Assembly: GCA_003491845.1 (NCBI GenBank)
Contig: DNBN01000067.1
Coordinates: 1 to 6,071 of the forward strand
Length of the DNA stretch: 6,071 nucleotides
Direction: 5' to 3'
DNA from: Porticoccaceae bacterium
Lineage (GTDB): Bacteria; Pseudomonadota; Gammaproteobacteria; Pseudomonadales; Porticoccaceae
The translations under genes and the position numbers were made by a program. The stretch's first letter is position 1. Each line of letters opens with the position of its first letter. Of this stretch, positions 6,016 to 6,071 are shown piece by piece. The notes under the pieces are model-generated. The model had not been told where the DNA came from. It saw nothing but the letters and a program-made list of their open reading frames with translations, and searched no databases.

Positions 6016-6028
6016 AATGTAACACATT
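6016..6028. promoter_or_regulatory. Operator-like palindrome AATGT-N3-ACATT
   Basis: Five-base arms with a three-base centre lie about 134-146 bases upstream of the fusion gene start, where a promoter could be. The size suits a small dimeric repressor site, but short arms of this kind also occur by chance. I could not identify a convincing -35/-10 pair nearby. Confidence 0.2.
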
Positions 6029-6049
6029 AGTCCTATTTAGGCACAATGG

Positions 6050-6071
6050 TTGTATCGTTGTATCGTTGTAT
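6050..6071. repeat. Octamer tandem repeat at the window end
   Basis: TTGTATCG occurs twice and then TTGTAT, 2.75 perfect copies, running off the right edge. The full copy number is not visible. Confidence 0.8.

Overview
The window suggests a Gram-negative proteobacterium. A gammaproteobacterium is most likely, judged from the close match of the GalE tail to enterobacterial-type GalE, the Sec-exported amidohydrolase and the fatty-acid type CoA enzymes. This placement is an inference from protein character, not a database result. The sequence is moderate in GC over the coding parts and clearly AT-richer in the intergenic stretches.

Left part (1-1525, + strand): the 3' end of galE (UDP-glucose 4-epimerase) runs in from the window edge. 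It is followed 14 bases later by galM (aldose 1-epimerase), forming a Leloir-pathway galactose operon. GalM equilibrates galactose anomers for entry into the pathway, and GalE interconverts UDP-galactose and UDP-glucose. Middle left (1528-2994, - strand): a signal-peptide-bearing metal-dependent amidohydrolase converges on galM with only 2 bases between the stop codons.

Centre (2995-3533): a 539-base AT-rich gap with no full-length gene. It contains a possible promoter for the amidohydrolase, one small open frame (44-55 codons), what looks like the remains of a lipoprotein gene broken by in-frame stops, a 12-base palindrome, and related TCTAACC-type inverted repeats near its edges.

Right part (3534-5882, - strand): the most notable gene is a 782-residue fusion. 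It joins a full-length thiolase-like protein of the TLP1 type, with its extra C-terminal domain, to a full-length crotonase (enoyl-CoA hydratase). The thiolase-like half lacks the recognisable thiolase catalytic cysteines and histidine, while the crotonase half keeps both catalytic glutamates. A Shine-Dalgarno-like site and a Met codon sit exactly at the domain junction, so the hydratase could also be made alone. A 22-base perfect palindrome lies inside the thiolase-like coding part. The leader (5883-6071) contains a 10-base-pair inverted repeat next to the ribosome binding site, an operator-like 13-base palindrome, and an octamer tandem repeat that runs off the window end.

The best candidate for something undescribed is the TLP1-crotonase fusion with its possible internal start and its structured leader. 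The galactose genes and the amidohydrolase are ordinary family members, and nothing links them functionally to the fusion.
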